Source: Methanobrevibacter sp. (GTDB taxonomy: Archaea > Methanobacteriota > Methanobacteria > Methanobacteriales > Methanobacteriaceae). Taken from it: 14,726 nucleotides of DNA. The translations under genes and the position numbers were made by a program. Shown piece after piece: positions 14,600-14,726 of this stretch; within the stretch, counting starts at the first letter, position 1; each line of letters opens with the position of its first letter. A model generated the notes under the pieces. It was not told the DNA's origin. It searched no databases and saw only the letters and a program-made list of their open reading frames with translations. The stretch covers positions 1 to 14,726 of the forward strand of contig JAGCBE010000356.1 of assembly GCA_017652345.1 (NCBI GenBank). Direction: 5' to 3'.

Positions 14600-14631
14600 A
14601 TTATAATACACTATATATATATGGTAGTCAA
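14600..14631 (-). promoter_or_regulatory. Strong leftward early promoter
   Basis: On the minus strand TTGACT (14631-14626) is followed after 17 bases by TATTAT (14608-14603); an overlapping TATAAT is at 14605-14600. An A/T tract (14632-14655) just upstream resembles an UP element. It is the only promoter seen for the leftward genes and leaves a short leader of about 25 bases. This looks like an unregulated early promoter used by the host sigma-A polymerase. Confidence 0.75.
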
Positions 14632-14659
14632 TAGGAAAAAAAATTAAAATATTTTGCGA

Positions 14660-14679
14660 GATTTCTAGTCGAAGAAATC
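14660..14679. repeat. Right subterminal hairpin with TCGACT loop
   Basis: GATTTCT (14660-14666) and AGAAATC (14673-14679) make a perfect 7-bp stem. Read from the right end inward the loop is TCGACT, the same as at the left end, but the stem is AT-rich and unrelated. Outside the stem, GA/GA mismatches followed by GC/GC pairs (14656-14659 with 14680-14683) could extend it. Same loop with changed but still pairing stem implies that the folded form matters. Confidence 0.6.
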
Positions 14680-14686
14680 GAGCTGT

Positions 14687-14726
14687 TAATAGTAGGGGTA
14701 TAGTCTAATACCACTACATATATATA
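14687..14726. repeat. Right inverted terminal repeat
   Basis: The reverse complement of these 40 bases equals 3-42 exactly. It carries the same imperfect hairpin with six-base loop (forward AGTCTA at 14702-14707). It ends in a TA run two bases shorter than at the left end, which could reflect slippage during protein-primed initiation or incomplete assembly. It lies beyond the early promoter and subterminal hairpin. Confidence 0.93.

Noticed and set aside
1..14726. Use of the Mycoplasma code (TGA as Trp)
   Set aside because: All Trp codons seen are TGG, no gene has an internal TGA, and TGA acts as stop in ATGA overlaps near 9960, 12302 and 14185. Read-through at these three sites would add only a few residues, so the lack of internal TGA is the stronger argument.
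1..14726. tRNA genes, integrase or attachment sites
   Set aside because: No cloverleaf-like segment, recombinase motif or att-like repeat was seen; a virulent lifestyle is more likely.

Overview
The window appears to be a complete, linear, AT-rich genome of a very small phi29-like podovirus (protein-primed, 'picovirus' type). The two ends carry the same sequence in inverted orientation, an inverted terminal repeat of about 40 bp beginning with alternating TA. Between them lie two convergent gene blocks that meet at one strong bidirectional terminator near 8.7 kb. Strong AAAGGAGG-type ribosome sites, TTGACT/TATAAT-type promoters and low GC suggest a Bacillota or related Gram-positive host. No frame contains an in-frame TGA, all Trp codons are TGG, and TGA ends three genes, so the code looks standard (code 11) rather than the Mycoplasma code.

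Rightward (late, structural) block, about 97 to 8667: a promoter, a roughly 150-nt non-coding leader that can fold extensively, then scaffold-like protein, major capsid protein, tail knob/tube protein (phi29 gp9 type), a 47-residue coiled protein, portal (gp10 type), lower collar (gp11 type), three consecutive small membrane proteins, and a collagen-like fibre protein. The order scaffold-capsid-knob-portal-collar is that of phi29 genes 7-8-9-10-11. No peptidoglycan hydrolase is recognisable anywhere, which is unusual for this type of phage.

Leftward (early, replication) block, from a strong promoter at about 14.63 kb down to 8734: three small unknown genes, an N6-adenine methyltransferase, a Com-like zinc-ribbon protein, another unknown, a C5-cytosine-methyltransferase-like protein, a small Cys-rich protein, a degenerate HNH-like protein, an acidic protein that may bind ssDNA, a very short B-family DNA polymerase (352 residues, with no exonuclease domain), a probable terminal protein, and a gp16-type packaging ATPase. 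Genes are tightly packed and several junctions are ATGA or short overlaps.

How the parts probably work together: the terminal protein would prime the minimal polymerase at the TA-rich ends, the methyltransferases would modify phage DNA against host restriction, and the ATPase would pump the TP-DNA through the portal. The least expected signals are in the non-coding DNA. Tandem hairpins at both ends have unrelated stems but the same TNGACT loop. A structured leader lies at the left end, where phi29 encodes its packaging RNA. Downstream of the capsid gene there is a potential H-type pseudoknot, and beside it a 12-nt stretch complementary to the ribosome site of the first late gene.
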